From Phymatolithon calcareum (taxonomy: Eukaryota > Rhodophyta > Florideophyceae > Hapalidiales): 64,000 nt of DNA. The stretch spans positions 2,604,001 to 2,668,000 of the forward strand of contig OZ345364.1 in assembly GCA_977006965.1 (NCBI GenBank), given 5' to 3'. The translations under genes and the position numbers were made by a program. The notes beneath the pieces were generated by a model. It searched no databases. It had not been told where the DNA came from and saw nothing but the letters and a program-made list of their open reading frames with translations. Each line of letters starts with the position of its first letter. The first letter of the stretch is position 1. Shown here piece after piece: positions 54,020 through 64,000 of this stretch.

Positions 54020-55290
54020 AACATAGATCGCGCGTGATGCGCGCAACGGGGCCAATCTGAGGTTCGGGGTTTCGCAATGCATGATGCTCAATTTGGGGAA
54101 GTGTGGTGATTGGCCCATTTTGCACCAAAGATTGCGCAAGGAAGCAAATTGTTTTGAGGCCATTGTCATGTCACTGTTGACAGTCAATGGACGTCCCGAT
54201 TGGGAAACGGCACTCGTGTCGTTCGCCACTCCACGTTTGCGTTGTCCAGCCTCACACTGCAAGCCTCCTGCACGCCCCGGTTTGTCGGATTAATTTACGT
54301 CCTGTCTGCAGTGAGGAACGAAGATGAGAATGGATTCGAAGTCCCGCAATTTGATTGGCGATTGATTCTTCAAGCTCATCTCATCTCATCTCCGGAAGAA
54401 GACATGAGGCACTTGGCAGTTGTAGAAGAAAAGACAAGGTTTTGGGTGTTGTGAGGAGCACGGCAAGAGTAAGCCCCATTGAGTTTATGTGCATAATAAA
54501 TATATTTGAATCCTATGTCACAACGGTCATAGTCTACTCCAGAAAGATTCAACAAATCGACACAGAAAAGCGCTAGCAGAAGAGTTAGAATCCATGGAAG
54601 GCAGTTCTTGATAATGCAGTGCCCGCTGGTTGTGTTTTGGCTCAGACTGACGTGCGTTTTCCTCTTAAAGACCTCTGGCATCGGGGCCCTATAATCAGAC
54701 TGGGGCGACACTAAAAGTGTCTATTGATCTTCCTTGCCGCTCCACTCAACCAGCACCGCGAACTCCCATCGGATAAGATCAACATACCTTCACACATTCA
54801 TTCCATGACTTTCCAAACATCGCTATGACGAACAGCTCCGCGCGACGGCTCGGCTCCGGAGCAAACCATCTCAGCCACTGCACCGCCTGCGATCGGAGGA
54901 CGAGGCTCCTATGGCCCGCGCTCTCCACAATTGACGTGTCCGGGGACTTTCGCCCAGAGCAGGGTCTTCATCCTGGAAGGCCCCGGGCATAGCCCGGCCC
55001 TCCCCGTGCGTGCCGCTCCGACGGAATGCTTTGCCGTGCCCACCTTCCCGACCCGTTCGGGAAAGCCTACTGCGCTTATATACCCCATAATGATCATAGC
55101 ACACCGTCGTCGGCGGCCAGTATGGGCCCTCTGTTCACTATTAGTGTGACCAATGAGACGTGTCATAGTATCATTACAGCTGCCTGCTGACCGCTGTACC
55201 GAGTCCTAAATTACCTGTCTATCCCCACCGACAAGAAAGCTCTCTCTCCAGCGATACGCAAACAGTCGTGCATTGCGCGCTTATCCTGCG
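54020..55290. other. Intergenic region
   Basis: Small frames only, the longest (54376-54711, minus) with one hydrophobic stretch but no recognised family. No gene called. Confidence 0.45.
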
Positions 55291-55292
55291 CG

Positions 55293-56153
55293 ATGCTGAA
55301 CGCGGGGCAGCCCGGCTTCACCAATGCCCCCGTCACGAAGGTTGTAATAGTGCTGGTAGTGGTAACAACCTTATTCGGATCCATCCTGGGTTCTCACAGA
55401 CGTCTCGTCCTTTCACTGCCCGACGTATTCTCTGACTGGCAAATCTGGCGTCTCCTCACGCATAACTTTGTCTTCTCCACACCAGGCGAACTTCTATTCG
55501 GTGTCGTCCTACTCTACTACTTCCGTCAATTTGAGCGTCATCTAGGCTCATCGCGCTACGCCGCCATTGCATTTGCCACAGCGAGTATACACACCTTCGC
55601 GCTCTGCATTGCCCAACTTCTGCTCCCCGATGGCCATCTGGCCAGCGGACCGTACGCTCTGATATTCGCCGCTCTGGTGCACTTCTTCTTTGAGACGCCG
55701 CCGATATACACCTTCCAACTGTTCGGGTCGCTCGCACTCACCGACAAATTTTTCCCGTACCTACTCGCATCACAGCTCGCGCTCTCCGCACCCGCACGAT
55801 CTGCGCTACCGGTTGTAAGCGCACTGGCGGCGGGTCTTGCCGTGCGTGCGCCGGCTGTTGCGGATCGGGTCTCGTTCCCGAAACCGGTCGTCGACTTTGC
55901 GTCTGCCACCATTCTGCCGCTCCTCAACACCGCACCGGCGCCAAGATCGCAGGGAAGAAGGCGTTCGCGCAGCACTTCCACAGCTGCCGCGGCACGCGGT
56001 GGCGTAGAGCCTAACGGTGACGGCGTCAGCGCACAGCACGTGGAGACGTTGCAGGCCATGGGGTTCACGCATGAGCAGGTTGTTGCGGCGTTACAGCGCA
56101 GTGGGGATGACGTACAGCTTGCTACTGAACGGCTCCTCATGGAGTCCAATTGA
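55293..56153 (+). CDS. UBAC2-like rhomboid pseudoprotease with UBA domain
   Basis: A 286-codon single-exon frame. The N-terminal ~190 residues form a Derlin/rhomboid-like membrane domain: KVVIVLVVVTTLFGSILG, DWQIWRLLTHNFVFSTPGEL, GVVLLYYFRQFERHLGS. No Ser-His catalytic dyad motif (GxSG) is visible, so it is a pseudoprotease. A basic Ser/Arg linker leads to a C-terminal UBA domain (residues about 246-284, VETLQAMGFTHEQVVAALQ). This order is that of UBAC2, an ER protein of ER-associated degradation that binds ubiquitin. A truncated paralogue of its N-terminus lies at 63201-63407. Confidence 0.85.
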   Translation: MLNAGQPGFTNAPVTKVVIVLVVVTTLFGSILGSHRRLVLSLPDVFSDWQIWRLLTHNFVFSTPGELLFGVVLLYYFRQFERHLGSSRYAAIAFATASIHTFALCIAQLLLPDGHLASGPYALIFAALVHFFFETPPIYTFQLFGSLALTDKFFPYLLASQLALSAPARSALPVVSALAAGLAVRAPAVADRVSFPKPVVDFASATILPLLNTAPAPRSQGRRRSRSTSTAAAARGGVEPNGDGVSAQHVETLQAMGFTHEQVVAALQRSGDDVQLATERLLMESN

Positions 56154-57668
56154 TGGTAATTGAATGACGAAATGAGTAAAACGTTTATTCCCATTTCTTC
56201 CGGCGTCGCGTATGGGGTACGCGTTGAACCAAGCTGCCCAGTTGCGCGAATTTAATTTCGTGGGGCCGTTGTCTTTGCATCATTGCCGAGATGCACATGC
56301 ACCACTAGTTTTAGTATAGTACATATCTCCATGGCTGTTGCCATTTCATCTTGGGTTTCACATTGGACCTGAGCCACCTCCAATTTCTTTTATTTCCGTT
56401 TTCTGGGATTATGGTTCCAAGCGCCCGATTCAAAGCGAGGCCAACCGTCGTTTAAAACAGATTTACCAAGACATTGCACAAAACAGAAATATTTTCTATA
56501 AAAGGGGCATCATCAACGTTCCGATCTGAATAGGAAGCTTCGCGACCACTAAGCTGTACAGTAGAGAGATATCTCTCTTCCTTCAAGTGGACATGTAATG
56601 GCCAGATCATACAGTATTCCAAATCACAGTGTTGAGGATACACATCCTTGATATACATTACATCATAGGTCCACAATGTGGACTCCACATATGTTCCTGA
56701 GGGACACACATCTTTAGCATAGTGTCTAGCTTACGGACCACCTCAACTGAGGGACGATTTAAAAGCTCAAAAAAATCTATAAAACGAAGGCCAACAGCTT
56801 GCTCACCCCAGAGTCGTAAAGCCGGGCATGTCTTCTGTGCGAGAAGTATTGCAACTACTACCTTATAGTCACATCGTTCTGAGCTAGGAACGAAAATTTG
56901 CTGTCTACTCTCAAGAATCAGGCTTGCTGTGCCGCAAGAAAAAGATGCCCGTCCACGCGTCGCTGCATCCTAGCATGCCAAGGAAATGACCGTGCTTAGT
57001 CGAGAAGAATGTTGTAGACTATAGGCAGCCATTTCCAAGTTAAGAAATGTGATTGGCACGGCTCAGGAAGGAATCTGCTAAGAAAATCGGTGGTCATGCA
57101 AGCACGTCACTGCGCGTAAAATGGGTCCTAATTCAGCACCCAGTGAAGAAGATTAAGATTACGACCTTAAAGATTGTTATTGTCAACGCATAAAAGCCTG
57201 TTGATTGTGCTTCAGTCCGCTCGGCAGCTTGGGCTGAGCCCACGCTGGCAAAGCGTAGCAACGCCAAGTCCTGCTTACAGTACTCGCCATCGCCAAACTT
57301 CATCAGAAAACGCCAATTTTCCAGCTCCATTCGCAACCAAAAGCAAACCAGTAGACCAACCAAGCTGCAATGCAGTCCACAAAAGCATTGGATGCCCTCT
57401 TAGTAACTCTCTCCGCTACGAACTCTAAGGTTCTTGGGATGATTTCAAACAGACCCTCATTTTTCACGAGTTTGAGTGCTTCGAGCGGTTTCTCATTGCA
57501 TATTTCCTTTCCCATTTTGGTGCAAACTCTAGCTATAGTTTGGAGTCTTGTTACAGTCCATCCACTAGAGCTTAGGAGTCGTTGGTCCACGGTCTCCTTG
57601 CTTCCCACGGAGCAGTGTAGAACCGAGCCATCTTGAAAAACTGCTACAGTACCACAGAGCAACATTGT
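56154..57668. other. Gene-poor region with a short dispersed repeat
   Basis: Bases 56630-56715 resemble 61064-61131 (GGATACACATCCTTG / GGATACGCATCCTTG, then TAGGTCCACA and ATGTTCCTG, ACATCTTT). A 125-codon minus frame (57303-57680) is open but has no recognised domain. Confidence 0.5.
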
Positions 57669-57669
57669 T

Positions 57670-57890
57670 TTTTTATTCAAGTTTATTTAAAAGCCCCACA
57701 GACTTCCGAAGATATGGGCAAGGCTTCCTCTGATGCTACCTACATTTGTGCAGCTCACGAAACGCCCACTAGAATCGCGGACGGGAAAACTCAGGATTCA
57801 AAGTAATCCTATCTCAGTCCTCTACAGGATTGCCGGTGCTTGGACTCGACCGCTTTTTGCCTTGCCTTATACGAATTAATACATGCCTTC
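57670..57890 (-). mobile_element. Retroelement 3' end, copy 2
   Basis: Near-identical to 58150-58390 at a 483-bp offset and to the complement of 12775-12945. On the minus strand it reads the end of a frame (LIERMENEEGMY, stop), then an untranslated stretch ending TTTTAAATAAACTTGAATAA and an A-run. Confidence 0.75.
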
Positions 57891-58149
57891 TTCGTTTTCC
57901 ATGCGTTCTATGAGTGTCCGAGAGCAGCATTGTGCGGCAAGCTGATTGAGAGTAATTTCAGGGCGCCTGAGATTTTTTTGTGCTCTGAGGGTAAAAACTG
58001 TATACTCCTTGTCAAATGGTGTGGTTTGATAATCGACCGCGCAGCTTCTATAGTTAAGGATATATTTTGATGCCTCTATCAGCATCAAACTCCTACAGCC
58101 CGATTGTGCATGCGTATCAACATCTAACCCGCGATATGCCAACAGCACC

Positions 58150-58390
58150 TTTTTTTCTTTCAAGTTTATTTAAAAGCCCCACAGACTTCCGAAGATATGG
58201 GCAAGGCTTCCTCTGATGCTACCTACCTTTGTGCAGCTCACGAAACGTCCACCAGAATGGCGGACGGGAAAACTCAGGACTCAAAGTAGTCCTATCTCAG
58301 TCGTCTACGGGATTGTTGGTGCTTGGACTCGACCGCTTTTTGCCTTGCGTTCTGGTGATTAATACATGCCTTCTTCGTTCTCCATGCGTT
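58150..58390 (-). mobile_element. Retroelement 3' end, copy 3
   Basis: Same structure as the previous copy, ending on the minus strand with TTTAAATAAACTTGAAAG and an A-run. The coding frame just upstream is 58359-58550. Confidence 0.75.
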
Positions 58391-58550
58391 CTATGAGTGT
58401 CTTGCTAAATAGTAAGAGCTCATCTAGTGCCTTTTCTGTTTCCAGTCGTTTTTTTCCTTCGAGTTCGTACCCTGCTAGCGTGCGATCAAGGGTCTCCATA
58501 TGCTCTCTGGCTCTGGTGCCGAATTCTTCAGTCATACTTGTTGTTGACAC
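58359..58550 (-). CDS. Coiled-coil C-terminal fragment of retroelement-encoded protein
   Basis: A 63-codon frame, mostly charged and heptad-like (LDRTLAGYELEGKKRLETEK, LLLFSKTLIERMENEEGMY), closing just before the retroelement 3' untranslated segment. The last 12 residues recur in the neighbouring copy. It is likely the end of an ORF1-type or similar protein; the N-terminal part is broken or missing. Confidence 0.4.
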   Translation of the reverse strand: MSTTSMTEEFGTRAREHMETLDRTLAGYELEGKKRLETEKALDELLLFSKTLIERMENEEGMY

Positions 58551-59159
58551 CTTTGGGTGCCAACAGCACCTGACAAGTTGTACATGCTAACTCGCGACAT
58601 TAGTTGTACTCCTTCTATCACTTAGACCAGCTCACCTGTCGACTCTTCAGCCGCCGGTCGAATGCTCCACTGGTATACACAGCTAGCCAGTCTTTACTTA
58701 GCCTAAAGCCAGAGTCATCAGACTGACAGGTTGTGGGTCCAGCGTCGTAACCTCTACACTCTCATTCCAAAGCGGATTCAAACAAAGCATCCTCGTCGGG
58801 AAGGCATTTGCGCCATCCGAACGAATGGCCTCCCAACAACAATGAGATAGACTCCTCATCTTCCACCAGCTCATGCGCTGCACTCAGCCCCACCATACCA
58901 CCAACGCTCGACGTCTCACCTGCGCCACCTTCAATCAACACTACCTCATCCACGTCGCAGAACCTCCCACCTCAACCAATGGCAAGCCCTGTGCCTTTGC
59001 GTTAATGGGACGTCGCTGACATGCCTATACTTGCCCCTGATGGCAAAAGTCTGGCAAAATAGCGATTCCTAACGAGGGTCATGGCTGAAGGACAAGGCCC
59101 AACAGACCTTCTTGCCCGCGAGCCCATCGCAACGGACAAGATTCAAAGGTTTTCTTTGT

Positions 59160-60180
59160 TTTATGAAGGACCATACGCAGTTTCCAAGCCTAGAGGTAAA
59201 AACTGCACTCCAAGCCTAGAAATATCTTTGTGCAATAGTACTGCAAATCGATGTCGTTCGCCTCTCGTGACGCCTCCCCATCCCGCAATTCGACACCTGC
59301 AAGTCTCCTTCTGCATACAATGCCGACAAGCGTGCCCGTCGCGGCCAACTAGTTGCTGCAAACCCAATCCACTTCTTGGCGACGGCACAATCTCTTCTAT
59401 CCGACCTTCTCGCCGGCCTTCCGACTGGTCTCCACGCCCGCATGACTCGCTCCCAGTTTGAGCTTCTGACGGATAGCGAGCAGAACCAAAGCGCTCTTAA
59501 CGAGCTGCCCGCCCTCATTTTGGAGCTATCCCATCGCATATCTGCCAATCGCGGCAAACAGAGCACCCGCACAGTCAAGACGAAAGACAGTCCACCCCGC
59601 TATGGCCGCTGTCCGTTTGATCCTCAGATCACGGACCACAATTGTCCACTATGCATACCAGAAAATCGCCCCAACTGTGGAGGAAAGCGCCGTAAGCCCT
59701 AGCGTCCCGTCGCAAACCCGGTCAGACCAGCCGCCACAGCAGCCGTTAACACCGGAGCCACAGATACTTCTGTCAATGCTCTTGCAGACATCGCCAAGTC
59801 CTTCTTATCTCTGCTATCCAACGCTAGCGACATAAATGAAGAAAAGACTTGACTCCTTAATGCCTCTTCGAGCAAGGTCGTCCGCTTTTCGTTCCCAGGG
59901 AGACCACAGTGGCTTGGGATCCAAATTGCTTCGCTAGTAATCATATTATCAATGAATCTTTCCATAGTATCGCACAGCTTCTTGTCATCTCCCCATACAT
60001 CCGCGGTGGCCCGGCCAGCGTATCGAGGTAGCTCCTTCTGTCGGTAAACCAGCGAATACGGTGTCCGCATGAGATTCGCAGTTGTTCTATCGCCTCAAAA
60101 GCTCGGACCACCGCGAATATTTCGGCGTCGAACGATGAACCCACTGCTCCAATGGTCGTTTCGCGTGAACACATTTGTTC
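59160..60180 (-). mobile_element. Non-LTR retrotransposon fossil with RNase H domain
   Basis: On the minus strand, 60174-59941 reads SSFDAEIFAVVRAFEAIEQL and IRWFTDRRSYLDTL. In the next frame (60070-59699) comes IWIPSHCGLPGNEKRTTLLEEA. Together these are the AE..A, tDsxS and WxPxHxGxxGNE motifs of the LINE-type RNase H domain, with the expected D-S of the third motif replaced by DR. Farther on (59388-59161), HACRHCMQKETCRC may be the remnant of the CxxC..ET zinc motif. Frameshifts show that it is dead. Confidence 0.75.
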
Positions 60181-61794
60181 CGATACTTGCGTGGTTGATA
60201 CCTCGTTTCTAATCTCTGGTGCCCATACAGAATGTCAGCAGCATCTGACACAGCAAAAATAACTTTAAATGCTGATCAAGCAACTCATCGATTGCTCATT
60301 TAACTCCAGTACTACTCGTCACCATTCAGTCAGTTCAGATTGTACATTTACTTTGGAGAGCGGAGTTCGAACCCACTTCACTCCCACCAAGAAGAAAAGG
60401 AAGACTTCGAATGCGATCACGACTACTTTTGCCGTGCAAATCAACCGCAAAGTTTGCAAAGTGAGGAATACGACCGCCATATGTTCATCATGTAGTAAGC
60501 CTTACGGTGGCGCAACATGCATATGTCTCATTCATTTGGTAGAGAATGTTTCACGAAGCACGTTGCTATCCATGAGCTTAACGCTGTCGTAGAGCCCGGT
60601 ATTGGAGAGCTTTCGTTTGCACATTTCCTCCATTGAGGGCAAATTTTCGTAAACAGGACATTAGTGGTCTTATACTATTGTTTCCACAGGTTATGGGCCC
60701 AGCACATTGACCACGCGAATATCGGTTCCCAGGTCGATTCCGGCTGAGTACACCACATCACACGGCAAATTCTCGAATCACGAGGACAAATAACACCGAC
60801 GCCACGTTTAAAGCAACAATACAACGCACAGTGTGCTTTATTTTTTTGTTACGCACGGTTCGAGGTCAGCCCCAGCCTCAAGCAAAAGTTACATCGAAAA
60901 CAACGGTGCTCAAGATTTTCGGTTCAAAAATTCAACCAAGAAATTGGTCTCCGTCATTCACCAGGGGTGCGGGGGAGTGTTGAGGATACACATTGTTTCG
61001 CTCATTTCTCCTTTCTCCATCCTTGAATTCATCCATAAGACCATTGCTAGAAGACACATGCTTAGTTAGGATACGCATCCTTGTCGTAGGTCCACATAAT
61101 ACAGTATGTTCCTGCTGGGACAAACATCTTTCGACTAGCTAGTGGTCCTATTATATTTTCTCGACAGAAAACGAGCTTTTTTCCGGCTTTCGTTCAACGC
61201 CCTAAACGCCTCATATCTGTCAAACTCTACAAGAAGAATCGCCATCACTTCACGTCCAATTTGCCTCATACAGCAGGATTGCAACGTGGCTCTAAAAAGC
61301 CCAACTACTATCCCTCGTTGCCACACGCAGCACATCTTGATCGAACTGTCCTTCAAACCCGCGTTGTAGTGACGAAAGCAGTCTTGCCAATCAGATTTCC
61401 ACGATCGCACAGATTTTTTCTTTCAATCTGCCACAAGGGTACCCACACACCGCGGTGCTTTTGGAATCGCTTCAATGACGTTTGGGAATTCCCTTGCAAA
61501 AGGAGTCTGCACTAGCAGGCAAACATCAATACTGTACGCGAGAAACCGGAAATTGTGATGATTCAACATGCCTCCCACAAATTAGATATATCTGTACTTC
61601 GTTCTGATTCAGTACAGTATGTTCTGCATTGCCATTTGCCAAAATTTGAAAATATAAATGTGAGTCCAGCTCCAACAAGGTTCCCAAGAAAGTTTCCTTC
61701 GTTTCACAATTTGGCTGGTACAGTGCATCAGGTTCTTGACTGGTGATGAGCTCGCTTCTGAAGCGGCAGATCTATTGAAGGTATCCTCACCAAC
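60181..61794. other. Gene-poor region
   Basis: No gene recognised. The repeat shared with 56630-56715 lies at 61064-61131. TACTGTA/TACAGTA words lie at 61100, 61530 and 61613. Confidence 0.45.
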
Positions 61795-63087
61795 ATGCCG
61801 TGCTCTTGGCATAGCTGCGTCTTCTTCGGTCTTGTCTTCGTTGCGCAGATATGCACTGCATACTACCCGGCTCCTGGTTCGACTGAGTACTCGAACTCGA
61901 TATGCACGTCATTATACTCTCCTCTTTGCACAAGGAATGGATCCCGAGATCCATGTTTTCGAAAAGCAACCACGAAGGCCACAGAAGAGTGCTTGCAACA
62001 CGCCGTTGAAGCATACTATGGTCCTGCGTTGTCAAAAATATGCTCTAATCTTGCCTTTCTTCTCACCACGAACGAATGTGTAGGGTGCCTCTGGGACACA
62101 ATCAACGTCACTGCTTTCACGAATTCTGAAAAACGGAGTCTCCCTTTGCCTGCAGCATTTTTTCACAGAGCGAGAGGAGACTGCTCCTTTGCGAATCACG
62201 TTGAAAAGTCTATTGACCCGCTGGCGCAGGCGATTCGGGGGTATACATTACCACTCATAGCAGGGTTGCTTCTGGTAGCTCTGTCAGGGCTTGTTTCGGA
62301 GTTCACGGGAGAAAATGTCGTATCCAAGCCTGTGCTAATGCTCGGAATTATACTAGCCGAATGGGTACACTTGAAATTGCTTTGGTTGCTTTTGCTTATC
62401 ATTGTTGTCATAGTATCATTTTCTGAGGACTTCTTCTTGATTTGCAAGTCGCAATCTGCGTTTTTAACACAGTTCCAGCTCAGAACTATTTCTCAAGCGG
62501 TGACGCATGCATATTCCTTTTCTCGATGTTTATGTCTTCCATCACACAAGGAGAATCCTAGGGCTAGCGGGACGGCACCTCATGATGATGCCCCTTCTAG
62601 CTGGTATACGTGTGCCCTTCGGAGGGAAAAGCAGAAATCGTGGGTCTTCTTATTGTCAGTTTTTTGTGTTTTCATTTCTCGACTAATTCTTTTGTTCTAC
62701 TTTTTCAAGGATGATCTTTTCTCTGGTGGTGGCCTCGTCCAGCGCAAAATGTGTGGCATTAACTACATGAATAATTTATATGCGCTCCTGACGTTTGGAA
62801 AGTATGCCGTTCTAATGTGCACAGTGGCTGTTTATTCAACGGGACCTCAGAAGAACAGAACAAGTTTTCTGGTTCGATTTATTACCCTGCTTGTTCTGAT
62901 GTTCCTCAGCATATTTCTTTTATTTGTGAATACATTTCATAGCGAGGGACGCCATTACTTATTTCCTGGAATGCAGCTTGACGGTCTTATGTTTAATAGA
63001 TTGGAACAACTGCATGCCATAATGGTCTGCCTTCTCGGCCTTTTCGAGCCCTTTCGCTTAGGAATCCCTTCTAGTAGGGCAAAGTAG
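61795..63087 (+). CDS. Secreted/multipass membrane protein, unrecognised
   Basis: A 430-codon single-exon frame. A signal peptide is evident (SCVFFGLVFVAQICTAYY) followed by a lumenal/extracellular domain of about 130 residues with at least eight cysteines (CTSLYSPLC, PCFRKATTKATEEC, CVGCLW). Then come helices near 148-165, 180-215 (LWLLLLIIVVIVSF), 285-305 (WVFLLSVFCVFISRLILLFYFF), 325-350 and 360-385. No family is recognised. The layout, a Cys-rich ectodomain plus five or so helices, resembles a receptor or large membrane protein family confined to the lineage. Codon use is less GC-biased than that of the housekeeping genes. Confidence 0.6.
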   Translation: MPCSWHSCVFFGLVFVAQICTAYYPAPGSTEYSNSICTSLYSPLCTRNGSRDPCFRKATTKATEECLQHAVEAYYGPALSKICSNLAFLLTTNECVGCLWDTINVTAFTNSEKRSLPLPAAFFHRARGDCSFANHVEKSIDPLAQAIRGYTLPLIAGLLLVALSGLVSEFTGENVVSKPVLMLGIILAEWVHLKLLWLLLLIIVVIVSFSEDFFLICKSQSAFLTQFQLRTISQAVTHAYSFSRCLCLPSHKENPRASGTAPHDDAPSSWYTCALRREKQKSWVFLLSVFCVFISRLILLFYFFKDDLFSGGGLVQRKMCGINYMNNLYALLTFGKYAVLMCTVAVYSTGPQKNRTSFLVRFITLLVLMFLSIFLLFVNTFHSEGRHYLFPGMQLDGLMFNRLEQLHAIMVCLLGLFEPFRLGIPSSRAK

Positions 63088-63200
63088 AATCAAATTTGAG
63101 TTTGCTACAGACTAATGTAGCTAGCGTCTGATCGTATCTCCATCAGGCAGCAAATGTGATCTCTAAAAATAAAATAAGAGTTTCGAGATGTAAAGCGGTG

Positions 63201-63407
63201 ATGAGCACGGGGCATGCCGCCATCAATATTGCCCCCGTCACGAAGGCGACTATCGCGACGGTGATTTTGGCTTCATTGCTCTGTTTGATGCTTGACTCTA
63301 AGAAGCGACTCGGCCTCTTTCTCCCAAACGTCCTTTGCTCCAGGTCCATGGGACGTGTTCCCATCCACAAATTCGCGCTGGGTACATCTTCTATTCAGCG
63401 TCGTTAA
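63201..63407 (+). pseudogene. Truncated paralogue of UBAC2-like N-terminus
   Basis: The 68-codon frame from ATG 63201 aligns with the start of the UBAC2-like protein at 55293: NIAPVTKATIATVILASLL with TNAPVTKVVIVLVVVTTLF, then SKKRLGLFLPNV with SHRRLVLSLPDV, and HKFALGTSS with HNFVFSTPG. The frame then breaks near the codons for GELLFGVV and stops. No rhomboid remainder or UBA follows. It is most likely a partial duplication that has decayed, or a first exon whose continuation I cannot see. Confidence 0.65.
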
Positions 63408-63770
63408 AGTATAGAAGAAGAAGAAATGGGAGTTCTTATTAAAAGATACCAACGCATCTGCAGACGCTTGGGGCAACTTTGCTAAGGCTGTACGGCCACG
63501 GGCAGGGTCTTTCTACTCAATTTGAGGCTTTGGGAGCTTTTAAAATAAATCAACATATATCCCTCCTTCTAGATTGGAGGTTCGCATGGTCGGGTCGTTA
63601 TAGTATACTAGAGCAATATCAAAGTTCCCCGCCTTGGGCTTGTATCGATCTACTTCATTTTTATTGCATTATATCGATCTCCGCTAGGTATCAGAAATTC
63701 AGAACTTTAATGAACTCATTAGAGCTGTGTCCGTACAGTACTGTCAACGGGTCGGACCCGCGAGGAATAG
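63408..63770. other. Intergenic region
   Basis: No gene seen. A TACAGTA word lies at 63734. Confidence 0.45.
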
Positions 63771-63774
63771 TATC

Positions 63775-64000
63775 TTATTGCTGCTGGGCCTTACCCAGCA
63801 CATCTGAGGAGCTCCATTCAGATATCGACCTGGTCAACCCTTCCGCGTCCCCAAACTATTCCCGCGTACATCTCGAGCATGTGCAAAGCCGAGAAGGACT
63901 GGAACGTGAACCTTGAGAGGTTCGCAGTTAACAGGCCAATGAGACGCCATCTTCGAAGAGCATTCAATAGGGCGGCAAGAGGGAAAGCAGTCGGCCTAGA
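63775..64000 (+). other. Open frame running off the window
   Basis: A plus-strand frame with no stop from about 63775 to the end. It reads through MCKAEKDWNVNLERFAVN (from 63881) into a basic stretch (MRRHLRRAFNRAARGKAVG). It may be the start of a gene or a retroelement fragment; no family recognised. Confidence 0.3.

Noticed and set aside
60330-60400. tRNA-like GTTCGAACCC T-loop
   Set aside because: No matching acceptor, D or anticodon stem could be drawn around it.

Overview
This is nuclear DNA of a photosynthetic eukaryote, most likely a red alga (inferred, not proven). Several genes encode proteins with plastid-transit-like N-termini: D-glycerate 3-kinase, a C-terminal processing peptidase and a formate/nitrite channel. 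Genes are compact, most with no intron; spliceosomal introns are clear in only two. Genes lie on both strands with no operon logic, separated by long AT-rich stretches full of decayed retroelements and short perfect palindromes.

Layout. 0-7.2 kb: a four-helix membrane protein bracketed by a direct repeat, a methyltransferase-like gene, an MGMT-type DNA repair protein, a METTL2/6-like tRNA methyltransferase and a six-exon GH13 glucan-branching enzyme. 7.3-15.7 kb: a frameshifted TnpB/Fanzor-like remnant, then mostly gene-free DNA with palindromes. 15.7-24.7 kb: glycerate kinase, an F-box protein, a basic hypothetical protein and an F-box/LRR protein. 26.4-41 kb: two paralogous head-to-tail genes about 9 kb apart, each encoding two complete UvrD/FBH1-like SF1 helicase modules followed by a RecB/Cas4-like PD-(D/E)XK nuclease domain. 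The second copy has lost the catalytic lysine of the nuclease. 41-51.8 kb: non-LTR retrotransposon fossils, a small membrane protein, the C-terminal processing peptidase and a repeat family shared with 35 kb. 52-56 kb: a Cys-rich Diedel-like mini-protein with its signal peptide in another frame, the NAR1-like channel and a UBAC2-like rhomboid/UBA protein. 56-64 kb: retroelement 3' ends, an RNase H fossil, an unrecognised 430-residue membrane protein and a truncated UBAC2 paralogue.

Housekeeping genes cover photorespiration (glycerate kinase), storage glucan branching, plastid proteolysis, nitrite/formate transport, tRNA modification, alkylation repair and ubiquitin-linked degradation (two F-box proteins, UBAC2). 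The strongest candidate for something new is the dual-helicase plus nuclease gene pair. It sits in a roughly 22-kb interval where I found none of the TACTGTA/TACAGTA words that are frequent in the rest of the window. All counts were made by eye.
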